The position numbers and the translations under genes were made by a program. From the NCBI GenBank assembly GCA_028015205.1, contig CM051515.1:10496001-10560000 (forward strand): a stretch of DNA of 64,000 nucleotides. Direction: 5' to 3'. This DNA is from Mytilisepta virgata (Eukaryota; Mollusca; Bivalvia; Mytilida; Mytilidae). Below are positions 24,201 through 37,100 of the stretch, piece by piece. The notes under the pieces were generated by a model that searched no databases, was not told the DNA's origin, and worked only from the letters and a program-made list of their open reading frames with translations. The number at the start of each line of letters is the position of its first letter. The stretch's first letter is position 1.

Positions 24201-27200
24201 CATTTCAGAGCTGGATATTATCGTTATCACTACATGTGCCAAGAATAATTGCCATTATATTTTTTGCCATAATGATGGAAAAGGTAAAAAAAGTTTTTCT
24301 ACATTTAAGTCATATTATTAATGATGGTCATCAAGTTTGCACAAAAAATAAAATGAAAAGAAATTCTAAATATATGTTGTATTTCTCGATAACAATATCA
24401 GAGTAATACACATGGTTGAATGTGTAATGCACCAAACCAAACTCACTCGATTCACACGTTACACGCACACGATTTGCACGTTACATGCACACGATTCGCG
24501 CGATACACGCACAAGATTCGCACGTTACACGCAAACAACACGATGCACGTTACACGTTTTATGATTACCGATCGTGCGATTTCTAAAACTTGTGACTGTA
24601 AGATACGAACGGAAAATAACGAAACGAAATAATGATATTTTATGTCGGATTTGAATAGCAGTGAAATATTTGCATTTGATTTTAAATACATAAGTGCGGG
24701 AAAAAAAGCCGATGTAATACGATCGACATTCAATTTTTTTCATAAATGCCAAATATTTATTTTGCATGTGCTATTTTTTGAATGTGAAATTTATTAAACT
24801 TTAATGACGGCTCTGTGAAATTTTATTTTAATTTCATTAAAACTCAATAAACCGTCTCATGTTATTTTAAGTTAGTTAACTAAAGCGCACATGTATTAAT
24901 AAAAAATGATATGATAACGATAAAGTCGTCCGAAAAATGAATATTACGTCACAATATTTTATGGCTTCTTTAAAGCAAAGGACATCATGTCTTGGGGTTT
25001 ATTCACCGAATGATTACTGGTCTAAAAACAACGAATTCAGAGATAATCTGAAGGAGAAAATGTCTATTTATCTAAGGTGATATTTTTATTTTAAAAAAGG
25101 AATAATTAAGAAATCTGACAAAGTTAAATATTCTTTTGATGACGTGATGCATATTTATTTTAAAACTGAAATTAGAAAAAAATCATTACAATGTTTTTTG
25201 TTTAATTGTATTTTGATTAAATAATTAAATATAATATTTATATCAACCTATATTTATTAACCTTTAATATTTCAAAACAACTTTTTTTATAAATAAAACT
25301 TAACTTACATGTTTATTGAATCCACATACATTGTAGATTATAACATATGATAATATAAAAATCCGATGGTATTTTAATACTTGACCATTATAAAAGAAAT
25401 TATATGTAACATTCCTTACTTACAGGTAAATATGAGATTGATTTACAGATAAACAAATATTTCCCTTCAGAGGACCCCTAATCCCTTGTCTAATTAGATG
25501 TGGAATTGCTGTAGTCCAGTTCATATCGGGAAACACACCATATTGGTTACATAATAACCAAACAAGTGCTAATAAAAAAAATGTACAATGATGATATAAA
25601 TTAAAACATGACATTTGTCAAAAAATTAAAACCTCCGCAAGATCTCAAGAATAACTTTAGATAATTTTAACAAACAAGTTAAAGTTCAAAACTATCTTGA
25701 ACTTGCAAATGGTGTATGCACCTTATACGATAATTTATAATTTAGGAAAATTTTCACTTATACTAATATATATTTTTTCAAACCAAATTAATTTGATCAA
25801 CTACATTAGTAATAGGTAAAATTACAAACTCAACATTTTCAAATAGTTGACATTGATGAAAGTTCGTTCCAGCAGTTTTAATTGGAGTTCAAAATATGCT
25901 CTGATTTAAATTCACACAATTAATATTTGTCTCAACCAATGAAATCTCATACACATTACACGATTCAAATCGCACGTTTATAACCACACACTAATAAAAA
26001 GCTTTTTGGTACAAAATTAATGTATAATTAAAAACATTGCAAACTATTGTCTTAGGCTTTTTTTTTAAATTTCGCTCTAACGACCCATAGCCTGAGTCAA
26101 TTCTAAAACAGGCCATCTGATGTCAGAGGAAACTTGAACAAAAGCTAAAGTATCACCATGCAAACTGCCATATGAACTGGTAGTGATTTAAGATACTTTA
26201 TAAATGTGTCCATAATATGATTGTATCCTTGATAAAAGCATTAGATATTAACTTGCGGTTTAATCATGCCTCAATAGACTGCATGCACGTAAGAAAATTT
26301 GAAATAATAATTAAAACGTATACCAGTATCCCAATCTTCAAAAATTGTCATAAAAAATAAATACTGGTATATAAAGAGACCTATAATTAGATGTCCAGCA
26401 TCATATCTATCAGTCATTCATCCACACTAATCATATGTAATAACTTAAAGCTCTTTCTGTATAAAGTGATGATTAAATCATTTGAAATTTTCACAGATGA
26501 GATTATATTTATGTATTACATAAATAACTGTTTGTGAAAAAAAAAATTGTAGGTATTGATTTATAGTTTTAATTATTATTTGTTTTATGTTTTTATTTTC
26601 TGATAAACGCTTTCGAAGATTTTCGGATAAAATAATATTAAATGTACAATGAAGTATTGCCATTCACTTACTTTCTGGAAATATAAGTTCTTAGAGGGGA
26701 GTTTGGTCATTTTCCTACCCTCTGCATACCTCAGTTCTTAGAGTGGATTTTTGACATTTTCAAAGTATAAATGTAAGAACAATTTGTGTTGGTTATTTAA
26801 CCTTGTCCAACGTTATAATTGTTGATTAAGATTATATCTTTACCCTTAAACATGATTCTGAATAGTGACTTTCCGATAGAAAAAAGAATGCACTTCAATA
26901 TTTTAATGGACAAACTCCGACCTATCGTAAAATTTGGAAAATCATTATAATTTTAAATATTTTTTCATACACTTTGTGCGAATACCATGCAACACAGGGA
27001 TTTAATATTTGATTTAATAAAATTTCGTAGGGAGATGTCCCTTTAACATTGAAAATTCCATAGGTGAAATGTTTGTGTTTCTTTTGAATGCATAATTGAT
27101 AAGAAATCAGACAAGCTCATTTGTTTTAGTTATGACTTGGCTATTTACATCTGTTAGCCAAGTGATACGAAAATTTTTGCGACCGTAGAATACATAATAC

Positions 27201-30200
27201 ACGAATTCCAGAAACAATTCTATTGTTATCGTAAAACCTACATACAATAAAACAGTAAAAGCTGAACAAATATTCAAACAAAAAATATTTTCATTTTGCA
27301 ATTATACCTATCAAAACAAAGCTGTTTATCGCCCATAGTCGTATGGTAAGAACAACAATATTAATGTCATATGCCGATGGACTATGTCCACTAGGACATA
27401 AGTAATAGAATCATTCAACATATGTTTACTTCAATTGTATGAGTTTAAATGCAGATTTATATTTTGTGTGACTTTAGGTAAACGACCAATTAAGTTTCGT
27501 CCTAAACGTACAACAGGATGGATATTACTATGGATACTATTCTTACCCGATTATTATTATTCCAGCAGTAGCCGAGCTTACAAAACACTGGAATTATATA
27601 ATTCTAGAGGTAGGAATAAAAACAAATGTTTCAAACTTGCGTGTAATCAGTTTTTGTCTTTTACTTTAATGAAATACATATATTTTAAAGCTCATTTAGG
27701 TTTTTTCATTGTCTTTTATTTTTACATCGTTTACATCAGTTCTAAGGTTTTTATCTCCATCACTTTATGAGCTTTTTTCCACTGTTTTGTCCTGCGGATT
27801 CGTTTGCCAATATTCAAGAAAATACCAATTTTGATCTCGGCACTTTTGACGGATAACGGAAGCGAAACAGAGCTACCTAGGTGGCAGACAGTGGAGACAC
27901 TCTGGATGGCGGTATGTAGGGTCATAATACGTAAAAACTGACAGCGGACCATAGTGGGCAACTTGTTTGGAGAGTGCCACGCTCCCTGAACGGTAAAGGA
28001 CCCTTCTGTAGTTTTCAAAGAAGAAAAGGTTGATGGCCATTACAGAAGGCTAAAGTATCCTACCGTACCCATCCATCCTCCTTCTGCAGTGGCAGTCAAA
28101 ATTGGTTCCGTGATTGTTTTCCGTCCCACACCAATTTGTATTATTTGATAAATTGTTGAACTGGTTCTCATCCTGATACTAGTTATGAGTGAAAATGAAC
28201 AAATGATATGGTTAAATGAAACAACAGTCTTGAAATGGAACTAAAAGCTACAAAAAGAGGTCCGACTTTAACATGGGGCATATTCCCACTGTATAACAGG
28301 CTCTCATTGGCCTGCATAAAAATGTTTTGAAGAAATTCAGCCCCAACTACAAAATATCTTAAATAAAACCGTAACCAAAATAACATAAACAACACTAGGA
28401 AAAGTACAATTATTTACAAAGGCAACGGACTAAGACAAGGCACATAAAATTATTGCGGGGATCAAATAGTTGAAACTTAACCAACTCAACAATAAATTTT
28501 TCACAAGACGATGGCGTAAAGAAACCAGTATACATGTATACTATTTGAGTGGTGAACTAACAATATTTAATCTGATGACAATACAATGTACGACTTAGTC
28601 ATTCGCGTGGCAATTATGATTGTTATGTCTTTGGTTTGAAAATCGAAAGCAACACATGATAGAAGAATCTAATTATTTTCATTTTACAGTTGAATTGCTG
28701 TGGAGTTTATACAGCACGAGATACGCATAGTAACACGCTTTTTAGTGATGTATTTTGCTGTGAAAATGCCCATGTTAGTCGACTGGATCCAAGCTATCGT
28801 TATGCTAGATACTGGTATTGGACGCGGAACATTTTGAAATATTTTGGCGGTTGTCCCCATTTCAAGACAGATGTAAGTCATTATTTGAATTGAAAATAGC
28901 GTGTGACCAAGGATTTGTGTTGACATATTAACATCTTATGACAGTCCGACCTGGCTTAAGTTTAACACCATTCCGCCAAATGTGGCGACAACAGCTGTAG
29001 CCAGCTAGTTTTTAAATTGCTGGTAACAATAGATAGTTAGGGTTGAAACTGACAGCCCATTTTACCGCTCAGCCAAAATTTTCCATCGCGTGGAACATTA
29101 GCTTGCTATTGTTTATCATTAGCTAGATATCATTGAAAGTTAAAACCATTTACATATTTGGATAGGTGTATTTTTTTTTTGTAAAAACGTAGAACATAGA
29201 TATTATATTAAAAGCAGGTGTAATGTTGTAACTTACATATTCCAAATTTCTGTTGGGTTTCACACATTTACATTAGTGTCTACAATCATCTGTCAGTTCT
29301 GTTTTTTAATTATTTAATTACGGGAAATGTCTGCAACTCGATATTATCTTCACAATGAATATCTCTCTGACGTTATTATCATGACAGTAGATTATATTTT
29401 TCTTTGACCGAGAATGACTCGAACCAAAATGTTAATGCTGAAATTTTGTGGACATATCTTTCTCAAGTTGAAACACATTTCCTTCGTTCTTTGTAAGCAT
29501 ATTCTATATTGTATATAATTACCAATGTCACTGTCGTAACATTTAATGGAACGCATTAGGTACATCTTAATGAATCAATTATAATTCGGGTCGTATGTTG
29601 GACAATTTGTTCTTATGAAAGTTATAACTACTGTGACAGAACCTCTATGTTTGTAATCACATGCTTGTTTAATAGAAAATGCTGTTTTGAACCAACTAGA
29701 CAACCAATGGTTTTCACAATGTTTCAGTAATTCCACTGTTTCTTCTTATAATCATATAATCATGATATTAATTGCACGTATATATAACTGTGTTAAAAAA
29801 GTCTGAAATAAATGACAAGGGAGATAGAATAAAATTTACCTTGAATTCGTTCTCTTTTTATATGCTTACATGTACTTCTCTCAAATATCTACTATTGAAC
29901 AAAAAAGAAGACTTGATAGAAATGTAAAAATATTTTCATTTCAGACATGCAGTAGTAAAATTTTATCCAAATGTAGAATGTTTGTGGGTTTATTCATAGC
30001 GCTGTTGCTCCTACAAATGCTATCTGAGGTTTGTAAAATAATCTTCATGTATATAGTATTAATTAAATTTATTCATGTTATTAATTTTTCTTTCGTTCTT
30101 AGATTCCAAAACGTTTTTTCTTTCTGTCTATTTTTCTTAATCGCCTTCATTTGGAAATCAGTTAATATGCCAAATTAATACAAGCAAATCAGGAGTTTAA

Positions 30201-33200
30201 TATCCACTCGACATATTATAATACAGTTTTATTTATCACATATCTACATTTGTCTTGAAATGATATTTTTATTTCTAGTTGTGGTAGTTTAGGAATGTGA
30301 AGCATTAAAACCATAAAGACAACTTAAAAATCTAAAACAATAAATACTTCACAAAGCAGTTGTCATAGATACAATTTTTTATGAGCAACAAGTAACTTGT
30401 ACTGGGTGGAAAGATAATGGATCAATTTTAAGTTTTTAACGTGGATTTCTATGCAGCAGTCAAGTGTAACAACATTTAATTCATATATTGGAAATGGTTA
30501 TATTTATCATGAACTTGACATCATTTTTTCAATATAAAGATGAGTTTACTTTCATTTAGATAAAGCCCAATATATTTAACAGAAAGATCATCATTTTACA
30601 ATTCATTAAAACTGTACGTTTTTCATTTAGATTTTTGGGTCGTTATTTCTATTCAAAGAATATACACTGCTAAAATTAGACGAGAATGCCAAGGAAAACG
30701 ACAAGTCTGAAGTATCAGAGACAGGCAGATGTTGTCCAGCAATTTTGAGGAGTATTTGCAGTGGGTTACCGGGATTCGTCAAGGCAAATTGGAAAAGGTA
30801 CAGTGTATCTATCAAACGCCTAAGATTCAATTAGAAGTATCTGTAAACAAACAATATGCTATGATACTGTGTTTTCAAACAATATGTTTATATTTTTAAA
30901 GTTAAGTTTGATGTTCGTTAGCAATAAATATCGACATAAAATACCGAAGCGACAAAACAATTGGAAAAATAAATATTAGAAGAATACATGTTTAACGGAA
31001 ATAATAAAAAAACATATAATAAACTAAACAAAATTTGAATAAGACAGCACAGAAACTAAACCACTAACAAGTGAAAAGTTTAAAACAAATATTTTATAAT
31101 TCTAAAACCTTTAAACAGTAAAAGGAAATCTCAATGAAATTAATTCAACAGAAAGACGAAGAATTAACAAAGAACTAAAGAAACTCTAAAAAAATATCAT
31201 AAAACTCTATTTTCCTGAATAGAAAGGAATTTTGAAATACGAATACTTGGATTATTGATGTTGTTCGGTGATAATTCATACAAAGTTTAGTTATCTGAGA
31301 ACTGAGTATAACATTGATATCACTTGTCATTTTACACCAACTGAATATGATGCAGAAGTAGTATTGACTTCGGGTTAATTAATATTATTATCAAATTTAA
31401 CCATTTCACAATTTTACATATTTTGTTTAAAAAATTGTTTCGGCCTTCCATAAACCGAATCGCATTTTTTATAACAATCAAATTCTTTACTGCACCGGAT
31501 GCGCACATTTCGTCGATTTACGACTCATCAATTGTGCTCAAGAAAAATGTTGACAAAAAAGAAAGATAAGTCTATTTTATATCAACACAAACATTACAGC
31601 ACTATTTTTAAGCATAAATGAAAACAGGTTTTGAACAAATTTTACTATTATGGAATATCGATATATGTAGGAAAATATGGTAATTTTCAAGATCATGAAA
31701 GGCAAGATTAAACGTTCACGATTTTTGTCACTTTTCTAACATTTTAAGTGATAAAATAGCAGTTGGAATATGTGCATATATATCAATTTAAAAAAAGTAC
31801 AAAAAAGTTGGGTTTTTTTTATGAAAATGTGTTTTTTTATATTTTAGATCAAAGTTGTTTCTGTTGCATTCAATAGCCCTTGTAACATTTTTGGTATGTA
31901 AAGTATCGTATAATGTAGATAAAATACGTGTAACACAATTGTTTTATTAAACTTGGCTTCATTTAGGACAGACAATTCCAACCACTTTTGACACTACCAG
32001 TACAAATTTTTATGACGTTTTACATAATATTTTTTATTTTCAATGTGTTTTTGAAAAGACGCTGTGTTTGATAAAAATACATGCATTATTTTGTTTGTGT
32101 TGCATACAGTGTTGCGAGATCTGGATGATGTTTTTCTTACCTGTGAGTATTTGATTTATTTGCTTCATTTGTGACACCTGCCCATATCCGCTGGCCACTG
32201 CAAGCCGTCATTATGAAAAATTAAAACAATCAGACTACTTTTGGTTTTTGGGTTACATCACGTAACCAGAGGAACTGTGGATATCGAGGGAAAAAGAGAT
32301 GTATGGGGAGACAATACTCTTGCAATCCTCGACTGACGATTTTTCGGGGTTGTCAGTGTAAATATCCAGATTATAAACGTCACGTGATTAATTATATAGC
32401 TAATTAGATAGGGTGGTATATACTGACGATTAATAATTGCTACTGTCGCTTTTGTAAATAGTATGCTTGGAACAAAATAAACCAGATTCATTGAAACAAC
32501 CGATGCTTCATATACAATTTTATTTCAAATTTAGAGGAATATTCAATGCTGCTAGATAAACCTGGCAATAGAATAGAGAGTGGAAACGTGGAATGTGTCA
32601 AAGAAAAAACAACCCGACCAAAGAGCAGAAAAACAGACGTAACCGATGGTCCTTCAAAGCAGCGATCAAATCATTCACCCGGAGGCGGGCTTTAGCTGGC
32701 CCCTAAACAATAGAATGTATTTGTTTATCTAATTTTTAGGATAGAGGAAATAATATGTAATAGAATATGTTTTTCTTTTCTTGAACATAAGATGACGGGT
32801 TTTTTTCAGATTGCTATGATTCTTGTCTGTTAATTTTCAATATATAAAAATACTTTTCTTTTGAACAGGTAATGAATATCAGCTTAATGGCATTAGCGAT
32901 TCACATTCGTTATGACAAACTGTTTGGTAACATTGATATCAGTTACCTACTGGCACGTACTGATATACTCGGTATAAGCATTAGCAGAGCCCTAGATAGA
33001 TTCTCGTCCATAGTTACCGGCTTATCAGCATGTTCAGTTGCAGTTGTTATATTTTCCATTATAACTGCAGTACACAGGAGGAAAAGTCTGCTCTATATGG
33101 TAAGTTTCTAGGAATACAAATACTAGTAACACAAATTGTGATTGATTGATCGATCTTTGTTTTCATATAATTGAAATAGTGATGGGACAGGACTTAAAGG

Positions 33201-34120
33201 GGAACCAATTTTGACTATCACTGTAAAAAGGGTTGATGGTTGCGAAGTTTCGGATGATTAAGCCTTCTGTAGCGACCATTAGCCTTCTCTTTGAATGGTC
33301 TTTAACGTGCACGGGGCGTGGCACTCTCCAAACACGTTACCAATTGGTCAGGCTTTCTGTATTATTACATGAGAATTCCCAAACAAAGGGTCTCCTCTTT
33401 CCTATTACTTGGACGCTCTAGGCATCTCTAAAGATTGATCTCCCGTGATCCATCAAATGTGCCTAGTTTTGTCATAAGCAGCCATTCTTTGTTTGGTTGT
33501 TTATTTTTGTCATACCTCAATTTTCGTCTTCTAAAAAACATTTTTAAACAAAATAAAGTCAAAAGGAATAAAATATAAAAATTGGCCTAACAGTCAATCA
33601 AGACGACGAAACATGACCAGTTTAGAGCAAGTAAATTAGATATCGATGTTGTTGATTTATGTTGTCAATTTACAATGTGAAAATCAAATCCGGAAAAGTT
33701 AATCATGACAGCAATGACCTTTAAGAATTAAAAAGTAAAAAAATCACTTACGTTTGCAATGATCATACATGTAACAGTGATCTAGGTAGCTTTTTCCAGG
33801 ATTCGTTTATTGCCAATTCATGATTTAACTACATTGTATTTTCTGATTTAATGATTACAAGTTTCTTTGCAACCATGTTCATATGAGAAGTGTAAATTCC
33901 GTTGATTTTCTAACAACAGAAAATAAGACAGAACGATTTATTCAATTAGGAAAAAAAGAAATAAAGTAAATACTGATTCTCCTTGTTTCAATACTAGCTA
34001 CTAATGGTATAACATATAGCCACATAGATTATTCAATTTATTATCTAATTTGAGAACGTAATTTTTTATCAAATTTTGTTCTTTATATGCTTGAACCACA
34101 GAAACCTATGCATCAGAGAT

Positions 34121-34189
<69 letters not shown>

Positions 34190-37100
34190 CGTACAACCGA
34201 AGAATCGAAACTATAAATCTATAAGAATATTTATTTAAGAAATAATCCATGTACCGATTATTTAATTCTATCCATATGTACACAGATTCAACGTAGGCGA
34301 ACTAAGACAATACGGCAGACATAGTTTTATATACAAAAAAAATAGTGAATGATAATGTTTAAATAAAATAAAGAAAAGAAATGTCACAATATGTTATCAA
34401 TCTGTGTTTATTTTTGTTTCTTTTCAGAATACGGGACTGTTAGCTGCTCTGTGTATTGGGGGTATAATGGAAATAGGTCTCTGGGCTATATACATCTCTA
34501 ATGTAAGCTTAGTGAAGAAATAATTTCTGGCAGCCTTGGTTTATTAGATATCATTTCCATTATGTAAATTCAAATAGTTGGCTTTGATCTCTTTTCCTGT
34601 CTCCGACATGTCCTAAAAAGTTGCGAAAAAAAAGATCAAAGCCAACAATTTGAATGTTATAACTGTTAAATAAAGATATTTAGGCAGTTTCTCAAATAAA
34701 TTGTTCAGTGTGCTTGAGTAGAAATGTCTCGAACTGGTTTGCTCAGATCTGATCTACGAATTTCAAGTCAATCCTTTGAAGTTCAAAACTGAAAATAGAT
34801 TGAGGCAGTCGTAAACGAAAACTATCTCTGTGCACCTCTTTCCCAATCAGATGTTTTAATACAGGCACACATATTGGAAAATTAAAATTCGAAAACCTTA
34901 CTGCGCATCTGCTTACAGTGGATGACATTACTGTATCGAAATAAAATGCATAAGGTGAAAAATGAAAGGGGAGTTTAGGTCAGAAGCTTAAAAACACAAT
35001 TCTCGAAATTCGACCCCGTATGCGTCAAGTTTTCAGAATCAAAATTATAACACATTATTGCGCATCTACATGTCGCGTGTGACAATATTGCCTCAAGCTT
35101 TAGAAATCAAAATACCAGAAACTTATTTGACAATACTGTAAGGAAATTAAATGCATGAAGATAAAAATGAACGAGGAATTTAGATCACAAGACAGTGTGA
35201 CTGATCATAACAGACAGACAGACAAGGAAACGGACGGGGCGATAACAATATCCCCGAACTTTCGTCGAAAGTACGGTGATAATAAGCGTTGTTTATTTTA
35301 TTTTTTTGCTGACGGAAAATATTCTAAAGACTGCAAAATCAATGTTGAGTTTTCTTAAATGAAAATATAAGGACATGGATAGGTAATCGAAGTGGGGAAA
35401 TTATAAATCGAATATTGGCTCGTATTTCGAACAGTACTTCTTGTTTAAAATAAGTTTGGTTTTTGGTCTTTCAAATGTTTCGGTTTTAATGCTGCTGATG
35501 AGAGGTAACTCCTTGAAATGCGTCTAATACAGCATAGTATAAATTTACTATATCTAATATTAGTATCTTTGGATTGTTATTTTGAAACTACTGGGACGAT
35601 GGCTCTGCATGGTGGACCCTAGGTCCGCGAGGGTATTCGCCAACCCAGTCGTCAGACTTGTAGGACATGATTATTCGATGACTTGTTACAGAAATTACCG
35701 GTATTTAGCAAAATTCAAAAATAATAGAAATACTAAGGGTTCATTCCTTGTATTGCACATGGTAGATCTCCTTAGCTGAAATTTGGCTTCCTCTTTCGGT
35801 ATTTTTTGTAATGAGTACTTCTGGTTTAAAATATGTTTGGTTTTTGGTCTTCCAAATGTTTCGGTTTTAATGCTGCTGAGAGGTAACTCCTTGAAATGCG
35901 TCGTATATAGCATAGTATAAATTTACTATATCTAATATTAGTATCTTTGGATTGTTATTATGAAACACCTCATTGTATAACAGAAAATTATTTGTAAATA
36001 GAGCTTTTGGCTAGATATGTTACTATGCAATGAGTTTCTAGACTCGCCAATTTTGAGTTGCTATGCAAAACAAATAAGAAAACCTCCCAATAGTATGTAA
36101 TATAGGATATCGATACAGCAAATGCATGTATATCGACTCACCAAAGAGATGAAAAAAATACCAAACAGATGTCAGACGAGGACAACAAAGTACTTGCAAT
36201 GTAAAGTCCCATTAAAACACCGGAATAGCAAGTTTCTCTGGAAGATTGTTCTCAATTAGAAACTGACGTTTAGATGTAAAGGATATTCAAATTAAAATAC
36301 ATGTTAACAAGGTATTAATCCAATTTTCCAGTATTCTATTAGATGCCTTAGTACACTTTACAATTTACGGGTGTATGTATTAAAAATGATTCCTTTTTTT
36401 CTTATTATGTAACTGAATAATTTGCAATATTTATTCGTTTCTCTTTTTTTAGATATACCCAACAATTTCTGATGGATTTTACAATGATATAAAAGATTAT
36501 CACTATTCTTCTTCATCCGCGAGATTTCCGCTATCTCCTCAATGGAATACGTTATTTGTAAAGGTATTGAAATATACCATTTGAGGAATAGTAGCTTATT
36601 TCGATTGCAAAGGGAAATAATTTTTATATTTAACATTACAACACGAGGATGTTGTTTGTTAAACACGTGTCGAATTAATACATACTTATATATATATTAA
36701 CTCTAAAATCAGTCACATTGTAACTTTCGTTGGGTATTTTGTTACGCATTTACGTCGTGAAGTTAAATCACTTTAGTCTTGGCTTTAAAATATATTCATG
36801 TCAAAATGAATGAGGATATTATGATCTGCTTTCAACAGACAATGAAAATAAGAACAAAGTTGTAATTCACAGGGCAAATCAAGTCTTACTTTGAACTAGT
36901 TAATTTTGTTATATCCATATTATTCGAACTGCAAAATGTTTAACACAAACATATAAGAATCCACTATGACATATTCATTGATATTGCGACTTGTTGGTCG
37001 TAGTATAAATTATTTTTCAATCGTTATTAGATATTAATAAACAAGAAAATGGATGACAGGAAATGTCAATCAAATTTTAAAAGTACAAAATGGAATTGTA

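Noticed and set aside
24452..24767. Two long minus-strand open frames
   Set aside because: They result from the 22-bp minisatellite, which reads open in several frames.
32110..32142. A 33-nt phase-0 microexon (CCEIWMMFFLP) with AG and GTGAGT borders in intron 14
   Set aside because: It would split helix 9, and the matching junction of modules 1 and 2 has no such exon.
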